Both the position numbers and the translations under genes were made by a program. Positions 1-7,517 of a DNA stretch of 64,000 bases are shown piece after piece. A model generated the notes under the pieces. The model was not told where the DNA came from and made no database searches. It was given only the letters and a program-made list of their open reading frames with translations. Within the stretch, counting starts at the first letter, position 1. The number at the start of each line of letters is the position of its first letter. Origin of the DNA: JAPYTK01 sp964401935 (GTDB lineage: Bacteria > Myxococcota_A > Polyangia > Polyangiales > Polyangiaceae); NCBI GenBank assembly GCA_964401935.1, contig CAYOAL010000018.1, forward strand, positions 33,417 through 97,416, read 5' to 3'.

Positions 1-1320
1 CTCGAACTTCTTGGCGATGCTCGAGCTGGCGAGGATCGACTTCATGTTCGTGGCCATGTCGCCCGACTGCGAGCTGTGCGCCTCGTCCACGATCACGGCG
101 TAGCGCTTGTCTTTCAGCTTGCCGGCCACCTCGGTCACGAAGCCAAACTTGTGAATGGTCGTGATGACGATGGAGACCCCGGTCGAGAGCGCCTCGGCGA
201 GCTGCCGCGAGTGCTCGTCGATCTTCTGCACCACCCCCTGTTTGTGATCGAACTGGTAGATGGTGTCCTGAAGCTGGCTGTCGAGCACGCGGCGATCGCT
301 GATGACGACCACGCCGTCGTAGATCTTCCGGTCGGCCTCGTCGTGCAGCGAGGCGAGGCGGTAGGCGAGCCAGGCGATGGTGTTGGTCTTGCCCGAGCCG
401 GCCGAGTGCTGCACCAGGTAGTTCTTCCCCGCCCCGTGCACCTTGGCGGCGCCGACGATCTTCCGCACGCAGTCGAGCTGGTGATAGCGCGGAAAGATCA
501 GCCGCTCGCTCCGCCGCGTGCGCCCGTCGGCTCCGACCTTCTCCTCGATCTGCAGGTGCAAGAACCGCGCGATGACGTCGAGCAGGCTGTCGCGTTGCCA
601 CACCTCTTCCCAGAGGTAATGCGTGCGGTGCTTGCCCTCGGCCGGCGGGTTGCCGGCCCCGGTGCCGTGCCCGCGGTTGAACGGAAGAAAATGTGTGCTC
701 GACCGCTCGAGCTGCGTCGTCATGTACACCTCGTCGCTCCCCACCGCGAAGTGCACCAGCGCCCGGCGCTTGAACTGAAAGAGCGGCGCGTCCGGATCGC
801 GCTCACGATACTGCTGCCGCGCGTGGCTCGCGGTCTGGCTCGTCATCGCGTTCTTGAGCTCGGCGGTCACCACCGGGATCCCGTTCAGGAACAGCACGAG
901 ATCCGTCGAGTCTTTCGGCAGCTTCGGATCGTGGTGCACCTGCCGCACCACGCGCAGCACGTTCGCCCGATAGGCCTCCTCCACCTCGGGGTTGAGCCCA
1001 TGCGCCGGCTGAAACGCCGCCACCCGCACCGTCGCCCCGTAGAACTTGAAGCCGTGCCGGATCACGTCGAGCACGCCCTTCGGCCCCTTCGTCGCCTTGT
1101 CGAACGCCGCCAGCAGCGTCTTGCCAAGCGCACCGCCATGAATCGCGGCCTGCTTGTCCCACAGCTTCGGCTGCGTCCGCTGCACGAAGGCCAGCAAATC
1201 CTCCGGCATCAGCGCGAGCGCCTGGTCATACGCCCCCGGCGACCCCTTCTCGTACCCGCCCTGCGCAACGAGGTGCTCCTCGATCAGCGCCTCGTAGGCT
1301 TCCTCGGAGTGTCCCTTCAT
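1..1320 (-). CDS. hsdR: Type I restriction enzyme R subunit (HsdR), C-terminus beyond window
   Basis: This is the motor and nuclease subunit of a type I restriction-modification complex, which translocates DNA and cuts it at a distance. The 440 visible residues start at an ATG (complement of 1318-1320). They hold the N-terminal PD-(D/E)XK nuclease with the ELK triad near residues 154-156, a Walker A GSGKT near 306-312, and a DEAH-type box (VDEAH) near 410. The remaining helicase domain and C-terminus lie outside the window. The gene shares a 96-bp divergent promoter region with a three-gene module and is separated from hsdM/hsdS by that module and a DUF262 gene. Family assignment rests on motif order and is firm. 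Confidence 0.93.
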   Translation of the reverse strand, partial: MKGHSEEAYEALIEEHLVAQGGYEKGSPGAYDQALALMPEDLLAFVQRTQPKLWDKQAAIHGGALGKTLLAAFDKATKGPKGVLDVIRHGFKFYGATVRVAAFQPAHGLNPEVEEAYRANVLRVVRQVHHDPKLPKDSTDLVLFLNGIPVVTAELKNAMTSQTASHARQQYRERDPDAPLFQFKRRALVHFAVGSDEVYMTTQLERSSTHFLPFNRGHGTGAGNPPAEGKHRTHYLWEEVWQRDSLLDVIARFLHLQIEEKVGADGRTRRSERLIFPRYHQLDCVRKIVGAAKVHGAGKNYLVQHSAGSGKTNTIAWLAYRLASLHDEADRKIYDGVVVISDRRVLDSQLQDTIYQFDHKQGVVQKIDEHSRQLAEALSTGVSIVITTIHKFGFVTEVAGKLKDKRYAVIVDEAHSSQSGDMATNMKSILASSSIAKKFE

Positions 1321-1330
1321 CGCGAAGGCA

Positions 1331-1361
1331 GTGTGCCACGGTAGCGCGCCAGCGGGCACAC
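1331..1361. promoter_or_regulatory. Inverted repeat in the hsdR / HTH-module divergent promoter
   Basis: GTGTGCC (1331-1337) and GGCACAC (1355-1361) form perfect 7-bp arms separated by 17 bp, just upstream of hsdR. A binding site for the HTH protein encoded at 2232-2933 is an inference. Confidence 0.45.
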
Positions 1362-1377
1362 TTCACACTTTACTTCA

Positions 1378-1391
1378 CGTCGGGACCGACG
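1378..1391. promoter_or_regulatory. 14-bp palindrome, candidate operator
   Basis: CGTCGGGACCGACG is a perfect palindrome with a 2-bp centre. It lies 26 bp ahead of the ATG of the TIGR04255-like gene and 58 bp upstream of hsdR. The position suits an XRE-type repressor controlling both transcripts, but no binding data exist. Confidence 0.5.
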
Positions 1392-1416
1392 CACATTAGT
1401 GCTGCCCTGGGCAACG

Positions 1417-2235
1417 ATGACCACGCGCCGCCGGAAGCAAGCTGAGAATCCGCTCTTCGGGCCCCCTCCTGCCGAGGTGCCGCTTCGCGACGCGCCGCTC
1501 GTCAAGGTGATCGCGCAGGTGCGGTTCCCGCTGATCGCGTCGATCGAGAAGGCGGCGTTCATCGGGGGCTTTCAAGAGGCGATCCGTGGCCGTTATCCCT
1601 TCCTCCAACAGGCGCAGGCCCAGCATTTGTTGGTGGGCGCCGACGCCGTTCAGCACGCCCGTGGGCCGATCCTCTGGCGCTTTCACGATGAGGCCAATTC
1701 CTGGCGCGTCTCCCTCGCACCGAGCTTCCTCGCGCTCGAGACGACGCGCTACGAGAGCCGCGTCGATCTCCTCGAGCGGCTCGCGGAGATCGTGGCCGCC
1801 CTTCACGAGCACGTCGATCCCGGGTTCGTCGAGCGGCTGGGTCTGCGCTACATCGATCACGTGGTGGGAGATTCCGTGGTCGCCGAGCTGCCCGAGCTCG
1901 TGAGGCCAGAGGTCGCGGGCGTGGTGGCGACGCCGCTCGCCGCCGCCACCCGGGTGGCCCTTTCGGAGCATGCCTTCGAGCTGCCCGACGAGCGAGGCGA
2001 GGCCACCGTCCGTTGGGGCATCGTTCCTGGAGGGAGCACGGTCGACCCTGCCGCGCTCCCTCCGGTGGAGCATCCGAGCTGGGTCCTCGACATCGACGCC
2101 TTCGTTGCACGCCAGCAACCGTTCGAGCCCGAACCGGTGATGGCACAAGCCAAGAGCCTCGCCGAGCGGGTCTACAGCATCTTTCGCTGGGTGGTTACCG
2201 ACGGCTTCCTGCGTCGATACGGAGGTGACGCATGA
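1417..2235 (+). CDS. TIGR04255-like family protein
   Basis: A 272-residue protein with the N-terminal pattern of the sporadically distributed TIGR04255 family (basic start, then PLRDAPLVKVIAQVRFPLI around residues 20-40). The family has no established biochemical role. An upstream GTG at 1399 is possible, but the ATG at 1417 places the family motif at its usual distance from the start. The stop overlaps the start of the next gene (ATGA), so the two are translationally coupled. It is the first gene of a three-gene module inserted between hsdR and the other restriction genes, which makes a role in phage defence plausible but unproven. Confidence 0.7.
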   Translation: MTTRRRKQAENPLFGPPPAEVPLRDAPLVKVIAQVRFPLIASIEKAAFIGGFQEAIRGRYPFLQQAQAQHLLVGADAVQHARGPILWRFHDEANSWRVSLAPSFLALETTRYESRVDLLERLAEIVAALHEHVDPGFVERLGLRYIDHVVGDSVVAELPELVRPEVAGVVATPLAAATRVALSEHAFELPDERGEATVRWGIVPGGSTVDPAALPPVEHPSWVLDIDAFVARQQPFEPEPVMAQAKSLAERVYSIFRWVVTDGFLRRYGGDA

Positions 2236-2933
2236 GCCCTCCTCCGCTCGAGCTGCTCGCAACGGGCGACGTCACGCGCTCCACGCCGGCGGGTTTTTCC
2301 ACCGCGCCGCAACCGCCCATCATTTCGCCGGCACGAGCTGTCATCCTCACGTGGACGTCGTCGGACTGGGCGGCCAACGCGCTTCCGTCCTGGCGCGTCG
2401 CAACCGAGAGCGGTGGCCTTCTCGCCGACGAGATGACGATCGACCCCGGTGGCCGCCAGGGCGACGACATTCGCCGTGCCGTCGCCGAGCTGCGCCGCGT
2501 GTCGGGACTCACCTGGGACGAGCTCGCCAAGCTCCTCGGCGTGTCGCGCAGAAGCGTCCACTTCTGGGCGAGCGGCAAACCACTGAACGCCGCCAACACA
2601 CGCCGGCTGTTTCAGCTGGTCGACGTCCTTCGAGGAGCCGATCGCGGCTCCAGCCAGAGCAACCGCGCCGCATTGTTCACGGTCGAAGAGGGCAGCACGG
2701 CCTTCGATCTGCTCGTCGCCCAGAAGTTCGAAGCGGCTCGATCCCGACTCGGCAAGGGCTCGGGGCGCACCCGACCGCGGCTCCGCGAGCTCAGCTCCGA
2801 CGCCAAGCAGGCGCGGCGCCCCCTTTCGCCGGCGGCGCGGGTCGAGATCGTCAGCGAGGAGCGACCCGCAACACCCCGTCCCGCCCGAGCCGTTCGCACC
2901 CTGAGGAACACGCCCCGTGAGTCGTCGGAATGA
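2232..2933 (+). CDS. XRE-like helix-turn-helix protein
   Basis: A 233-residue protein. Residues about 78-125 form a Cro/C1-type HTH (LTWDELAKLLGVSRRSVHFW...G). The N-terminal 75 residues are low in recognisable features and the C-terminus is basic and probably disordered. It overlaps the upstream gene by 4 bp and the downstream gene by 17 bp, so all three form one operon. Two palindromes in the divergent hsdR promoter are natural candidate targets, in the manner of the control proteins of restriction systems (inference). The HTH call is good; specificity is unknown. Confidence 0.7.
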   Translation: MSPPPLELLATGDVTRSTPAGFSTAPQPPIISPARAVILTWTSSDWAANALPSWRVATESGGLLADEMTIDPGGRQGDDIRRAVAELRRVSGLTWDELAKLLGVSRRSVHFWASGKPLNAANTRRLFQLVDVLRGADRGSSQSNRAALFTVEEGSTAFDLLVAQKFEAARSRLGKGSGRTRPRLRELSSDAKQARRPLSPAARVEIVSEERPATPRPARAVRTLRNTPRESSE

Positions 2934-3762
2934 GCAGCCGACCGCCGACATCGACGAGGCGCTCGCCGAGTGGCGACAAGGAGACTGCTCCCTCGAGACC
3001 GTGTGGTTTCTCTTCCGCTTCGACCCGACGACGCCCTTGACCCCGGAGGCGCGAACCGCGGCTGCCGAAGGCCTGGACGCCGCCGAGTCGGAGGAGCGCG
3101 GCTTCATGGTCGTCACGCAGACCTGCGATCTCGTTCGCTCCTGCGAGTCCCGACCCTTCGTCGAGATCGCGCCGTTGGTCGTGGTCGATGAGAAGGTCGC
3201 GCACGACGTCGTGCGCGGCCGAACCCCTCGCTTCGCATCGGTGCCGGGTCTCAGGGACCGTCGCCTCGTGGCCGACCTCGATCGGATCATGACCGTCGAG
3301 AAGGCCGTGATCGCTCACCTCGAGCGCATCCGCGGCTGTCGCGACGACCACGAGGCCCGCCTGCTCATGCTCTCGCTCGCCCGCAAACGCGCGCGCGTCG
3401 CCTTTCCCGACGACTTCGTTACCCTGGCGCAACCCTTGGTGAAGCGCCTCGTGGGCAAGCACGACAAGAACAGCCCGGAAGGGGCCGCTCTCCGCGCGCT
3501 GCGCGAGATCCGCGTTCGCGCCGCCCCTTCGTGGGACGCCGCCGACGTCGAGGTCATGTTCTGGTTCATCCACGACGAAGACGAGCCCTCCTTCGGTGGC
3601 AAGCCGTGGAGCGAGCACCTCCGTGGGTGGCTCGATTTGGTCCAACCCGCGAGTCGCTTCACTGCTATCGAAGGTGCGGCCATCACGCTCGACGACCTCA
3701 CCGCGCGGGAATATGTGGACAGCGACCCGCTCGACCTCGAGCACCTCTCCCGCGGCAAGTGA
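2917..3762 (+). CDS. Hypothetical protein, third gene of the nested module
   Basis: A 281-residue soluble protein that starts at a GTG inside the end of the HTH gene. I do not recognise a characterised domain. The most distinctive segment is VVTQTCDLVRSC (about residues 65-76), followed by an acidic and basic helical middle part (KLRRI-like segments around 125-190) and a Trp-containing C-terminal half. No signal peptide or membrane segment is visible. Its position suggests it acts together with the TIGR04255-like and HTH proteins. It ends 96 bp before the convergent DUF262 gene, and I see no clear terminator in that gap. Confidence 0.6.
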   Translation: MSRRNEQPTADIDEALAEWRQGDCSLETVWFLFRFDPTTPLTPEARTAAAEGLDAAESEERGFMVVTQTCDLVRSCESRPFVEIAPLVVVDEKVAHDVVRGRTPRFASVPGLRDRRLVADLDRIMTVEKAVIAHLERIRGCRDDHEARLLMLSLARKRARVAFPDDFVTLAQPLVKRLVGKHDKNSPEGAALRALREIRVRAAPSWDAADVEVMFWFIHDEDEPSFGGKPWSEHLRGWLDLVQPASRFTAIEGAAITLDDLTAREYVDSDPLDLEHLSRGK

Positions 3763-3858
3763 ACGGCGAGCGCGCGCCGCTCTCCGACGCTTCCATCGCG
3801 CTTCCGATCGAGGAGCTGGGCCTCGTCCCGCCGGAGGAAGGCGTGACGTCGAGCTCGC

Positions 3859-6231
3859 TCATCCGCTCCGTGCCTCCGCCGCAGCGAGATGGCACTTCAC
3901 CCTCGGGGCGAGGGCCGCGTGGAGGCGGTTCATCTGGGAGACGGCGTCGAGGACGATGGCGTCCCAGCAGGACTCGCTCAGGAGACCGCCGTCGATGGTG
4001 CTGAAGATCTTGCACGCCTTGTTGCCGTCCATGCGGTCCCACTCGAGGGGCGCGGCGAAGGCTTCCTCGACCGCGCCGCGCTCGGCGTGGAGCGCGTCGA
4101 ACAAGGGCTCGCTGGGCTCTGACGAACGACCGTGGATCCAGAGCTGCACGCGAATGCGATCTTGAAGTGCCACCCACGACCACCAGCAAGGGCCCGCTTG
4201 CGCGATCATCCAGGGGTGACGGCGCGGGAAGCAGCTCTGGTGCAGATCGCTCGCTTTCTTCGCCGCGACGAGCAGGCGCTCCCAGAAGCGGAGGAGGAGC
4301 GTGTGCTTCTCCGTCGTCGGCATCGGTGCCTCCTCGTCCTCGTCAGGCACTTCGATGGGCTCGGGCTGGGGCGGTTTGAGGCCGTCGAGATCGAGGCGGG
4401 AGGGGTTCCAGACCCACTCAGCGAGGCGGATGTAGAGCTCCTGGCGCTGGCGCTGGGCTTCGAGATCGAAGCGGTCGTGGGGCTCGAAAGGGAGGCCCGT
4501 TTCGCGGATCAATGCGGCGAGGGCGGGGTTGTTGTCGTAGGCCTTGGGGTGGAGGCTCTTGGCGAGGAGGTTCTCGCCGTGGGCGAGGTAGGCGTCGCGT
4601 TTGTTCTCGTAAGGGGTGTCGCCGACGCTCTGGTTCGGGCCGCGCTGAAGCAGCAACAGGCCGCCGAGGCGGTTTCTCGCGTGCTCGAAATCGCGTGGGT
4701 GGTCGAACAGATCGGCGAAACGGTCGGGGTGGTTGGGCCAGATGTGCTCGATCTCGAAGGGGCGCTTGCGACCCTGGGAGACGAGATCTTCGAATGACAG
4801 GGGGAGGCCGCAGCGGTCGTTCACCCAGTGGGTGAGGCGGGCGAGGATGTGGCGGACCTGCCGGGCGTTCTGGTTGTGCATCCCGAAGGTGGGGCGCGAT
4901 GCGAAGGTCTCCTGGCCGGGGGCGTCGAGCTGGGCGCGGAGGTAGGCGGAGAGCTCGGGGACGCTCTTGTTGCGCAGCTCCTTGGTGAGCACGAACATCG
5001 TGTACTTCACCGACGAATAGGCGGTGGTGCGGTAGTTCCACACGCGGCGGGCGATCCAGATGTCGAGGAAGTCGGCCACGAGCCGGAGCTTGTCGGCGAT
5101 CACCTGCGCCCCGTCGCCGGGCTCGAGCGCCGCGAGGAGCACCTGGGTCTGCAGGGTGAAGCCGCGGTCGTCGTTGTAGAAGATCGACTCGAGCCCCGGC
5201 GTGAGCTTGCGCGCGGCGTTGCGGATCCGCAGCGTCTGCTTGGCGTAGAAGTCGAGCTCCTCGAGCACGAAGGGGACGAAGGCGTCGGGCGCGGTCAGGC
5301 CCACGAGCTCCTTCTGATCGCGGACCCAGCGGTGGAACTCGGAGCCGATGCGCTCGAAGTCCTTGTTCTCGGCGCCTCGCTTGCCCGGACGAATGCTGTC
5401 GGCATAGCGCGCGCGGAGCCAGTTCTTGAAGAAGTCGACGTCTTCCTCTTCGCCGAGGTCGCGGAAGGCCTGCATGTGGCTCTTCCAGAGCTGGTTCACC
5501 TTCCGCTGGTCGTCTTCGTGGCCGATGTTCGCGAGAACGTAGCCCTTGAACATCTCCGGCAGGCTCAGCGACAGCCCCCGGTCGTTCATCGTCTCGAAGA
5601 TGGTGTAGGCGTCCTCGTCGGAGTAGGCCTCGATCTCGACGAGGTGCACGTTGTCGAGCAGCCAGTCGGCGAAATACGGGAGCGCCGCCGGGTCGAGCTC
5701 GTCGTCGGGGAAGTGGTCGCCGATGTTGGCGAAGCGCGCGGCGATGTTCTGGGCCGACTCGTCCATTCCCTCGGCGTCGACCACCTCGCCCTCGCAAAGC
5801 GGCGCGTTGAGGAGCCGCGTCATCACCATCTCGCGCGCCGGCACCTCGAGGTTGAAGCTCTTCCGCCCGTAGCGCTCGCTGTAGATGAGGGGCCGCACGT
5901 CGACCGCGCCCTCGAGATCCTCCTGGCGGTGGTGGAGGTAAATCAGGAGGAGCGTCAGGGTGGTGAGCCGCTGCTGGCCGTCGACGATGAAGCGCTGGCC
6001 GCGCTTGTGGCTGACGACGATCGAGCCCAGGAAGTAATGCCCATACGACTCGACCTGATGGCGCCCGTGCTCGGGGCTGTAGAAGTCGAGGAACTTCCCG
6101 GTCAGGTCGTCGACGAGCTCCCGCACCTGGCGCTCGTGCCAGGCGTACTCCCGCTGGTAGAAGTCGATCGTGTACTTGGCGCTCGTGAGGAGCGCTCGCA
6201 CCGATTTCGCCGCCCCCTCGATGCGCTTCAC
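3859..6231 (-). CDS. DUF262/DUF1524/DUF4268 protein, GmrSD-type restriction nuclease
   Basis: A 790-residue protein. The N-terminal DUF262 domain carries IDFYQREYAW and the DGQQR nucleotide-hydrolysis motif near residue 80. The middle DUF1524 domain carries an HNH-type IEHIWPNH near 490. The C-terminal 150 residues resemble DUF4268 (WERLLVAA...). In known relatives such as GmrSD, DUF262 is an NTPase and DUF1524 the nuclease acting on modified phage DNA. I chose the GTG at 6231 because it overlaps the hsdS stop (GTGA) and directly precedes the conserved N-terminus; the longer open frame upstream lies inside hsdS. It is co-transcribed with hsdM and hsdS, so modification-independent restriction is built into a type I operon. 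Confidence 0.85.
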   Translation of the reverse strand: MKRIEGAAKSVRALLTSAKYTIDFYQREYAWHERQVRELVDDLTGKFLDFYSPEHGRHQVESYGHYFLGSIVVSHKRGQRFIVDGQQRLTTLTLLLIYLHHRQEDLEGAVDVRPLIYSERYGRKSFNLEVPAREMVMTRLLNAPLCEGEVVDAEGMDESAQNIAARFANIGDHFPDDELDPAALPYFADWLLDNVHLVEIEAYSDEDAYTIFETMNDRGLSLSLPEMFKGYVLANIGHEDDQRKVNQLWKSHMQAFRDLGEEEDVDFFKNWLRARYADSIRPGKRGAENKDFERIGSEFHRWVRDQKELVGLTAPDAFVPFVLEELDFYAKQTLRIRNAARKLTPGLESIFYNDDRGFTLQTQVLLAALEPGDGAQVIADKLRLVADFLDIWIARRVWNYRTTAYSSVKYTMFVLTKELRNKSVPELSAYLRAQLDAPGQETFASRPTFGMHNQNARQVRHILARLTHWVNDRCGLPLSFEDLVSQGRKRPFEIEHIWPNHPDRFADLFDHPRDFEHARNRLGGLLLLQRGPNQSVGDTPYENKRDAYLAHGENLLAKSLHPKAYDNNPALAALIRETGLPFEPHDRFDLEAQRQRQELYIRLAEWVWNPSRLDLDGLKPPQPEPIEVPDEDEEAPMPTTEKHTLLLRFWERLLVAAKKASDLHQSCFPRRHPWMIAQAGPCWWSWVALQDRIRVQLWIHGRSSEPSEPLFDALHAERGAVEEAFAAPLEWDRMDGNKACKIFSTIDGGLLSESCWDAIVLDAVSQMNRLHAALAPRVKCHLAAAEARSG

Positions 6232-7517
6232 GCCGCCGCCTCGGGGATCTCGAGTTGGCCGGTCACCGCCGCCGTGATGAGCGCCTGCCGATACTCTCGG
6301 AGACGAGCAACTTGGGACACAACGTGTGATATACACGCATCGAGTCGTTTTGCGTGTGCCCGCGAGAATGCAACGATGCGCGTCTGTTCTGCAAGCGGCG
6401 GCACTGCGAGCCTGAGCTCTCCAAGGATCACGAGATTGAGGCCATCCATCGTCGAGCCCTGCGCGGCTTCCAGGAGCGCAGCTTGGCATCCGTGACTCAT
6501 CAAGGAGAGCTGTGCGAAGCGTGACGATGTCACCTCGGCCCGGAGGCGATAGAGCACTAACCGAGGGTTGATGATCCCGGGCTCGACGTTGGCAGGCACC
6601 ACTGCGACCCTCCCGATCGTTCCCATTACGCTAACCAAAAGGTCGCCCGGGCGAACCTCATACCGCCGCATGGTCTCGAACTTGTCGGGCGATATGTAGT
6701 AGTCGCCAACGGTAAAGTCGTCAGGGATCACTTGCTGCTGGCCATATACGCGAAACCCCGATTCCACATACATGGCCTTTGTTAGGGACGATCCATACGG
6801 TCCAGCCACGGCCTCTCGGACACACGTCTTCAGGCGCAAGACTTGCCAGTGGGCGGGGATGTCGCCGATCCAGGGGATGCCGGAGGGCTTCATGGGGACG
6901 GTGGGGTCGAGACCCTTCGTGACCGCCTGGTGGATGAGCGCGGCGCGCTTCTCGGCCAGGAGCGCGATCAGGCGCTCCTTTTTCTCGATGAGGGCGTCGA
7001 TGGCGCCGGTCTTCCGGTCCAGGAAGTCCGCAATAGCACGCTGGTGCTCTGCTGGGGCGAGCGGCAACGGGAACTCCGCGAGTGTCTCACGGTTCACTTT
7101 GGGCATCGCGACGCGATCCGACGCGAGAACGGCCGCTTCGTTGAAGCCGTCTGTGAGCATGGCCCAGAACAAGTATCCCGCGTCGACTCCAACGGACGGG
7201 CGAATTGCATACATGTCAGCGCTGCACATTCCGTCTTCGGGGGCGCGGAAGATCTTCCGCAGCGCGGGGCGGATCTTGCTGTAGACGATGTCGCCTTTCC
7301 GCACGAGATACTTCCCGCTCTCGGCACCTTGGTCGGCGGCCGAGCTATATTCGAGGAGACGTCCCGTGGACGACTCGACGTGGTTTGGTGCGAAGAGCGG
7401 AAGATCTGCGAATCGCTCAAGAGTCGGATCGATTTGCCCATTCGTAATACGAGCCAATCGCTTGAACCGAAGTATCCTCCAGCCTCTCGGGAGTCCGCGG
7501 TACCACGAGAAGGTCAT
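6228..7517 (-). CDS. hsdS: Type I restriction-modification specificity subunit (HsdS)
   Basis: A 429-residue DNA-recognition subunit. It has two target recognition domains (about residues 15-155 and 220-350), each followed by a helical spacer. The first spacer contains the typical AEHQRAIADFLDRKT and LIEKKERLIALLAEKR segments, and the second ends in LREYRQALITAAVTGQL. The start ATG overlaps the hsdM stop (ATGA), and the stop overlaps the DUF262 start. The third-position GC of the recognition domains is lower than in the neighbours (for example 6300-6780), as expected for domains that are swapped between strains. Confidence 0.93.
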   Translation of the reverse strand: MTFSWYRGLPRGWRILRFKRLARITNGQIDPTLERFADLPLFAPNHVESSTGRLLEYSSAADQGAESGKYLVRKGDIVYSKIRPALRKIFRAPEDGMCSADMYAIRPSVGVDAGYLFWAMLTDGFNEAAVLASDRVAMPKVNRETLAEFPLPLAPAEHQRAIADFLDRKTGAIDALIEKKERLIALLAEKRAALIHQAVTKGLDPTVPMKPSGIPWIGDIPAHWQVLRLKTCVREAVAGPYGSSLTKAMYVESGFRVYGQQQVIPDDFTVGDYYISPDKFETMRRYEVRPGDLLVSVMGTIGRVAVVPANVEPGIINPRLVLYRLRAEVTSSRFAQLSLMSHGCQAALLEAAQGSTMDGLNLVILGELRLAVPPLAEQTRIVAFSRAHAKRLDACISHVVSQVARLREYRQALITAAVTGQLEIPEAAA

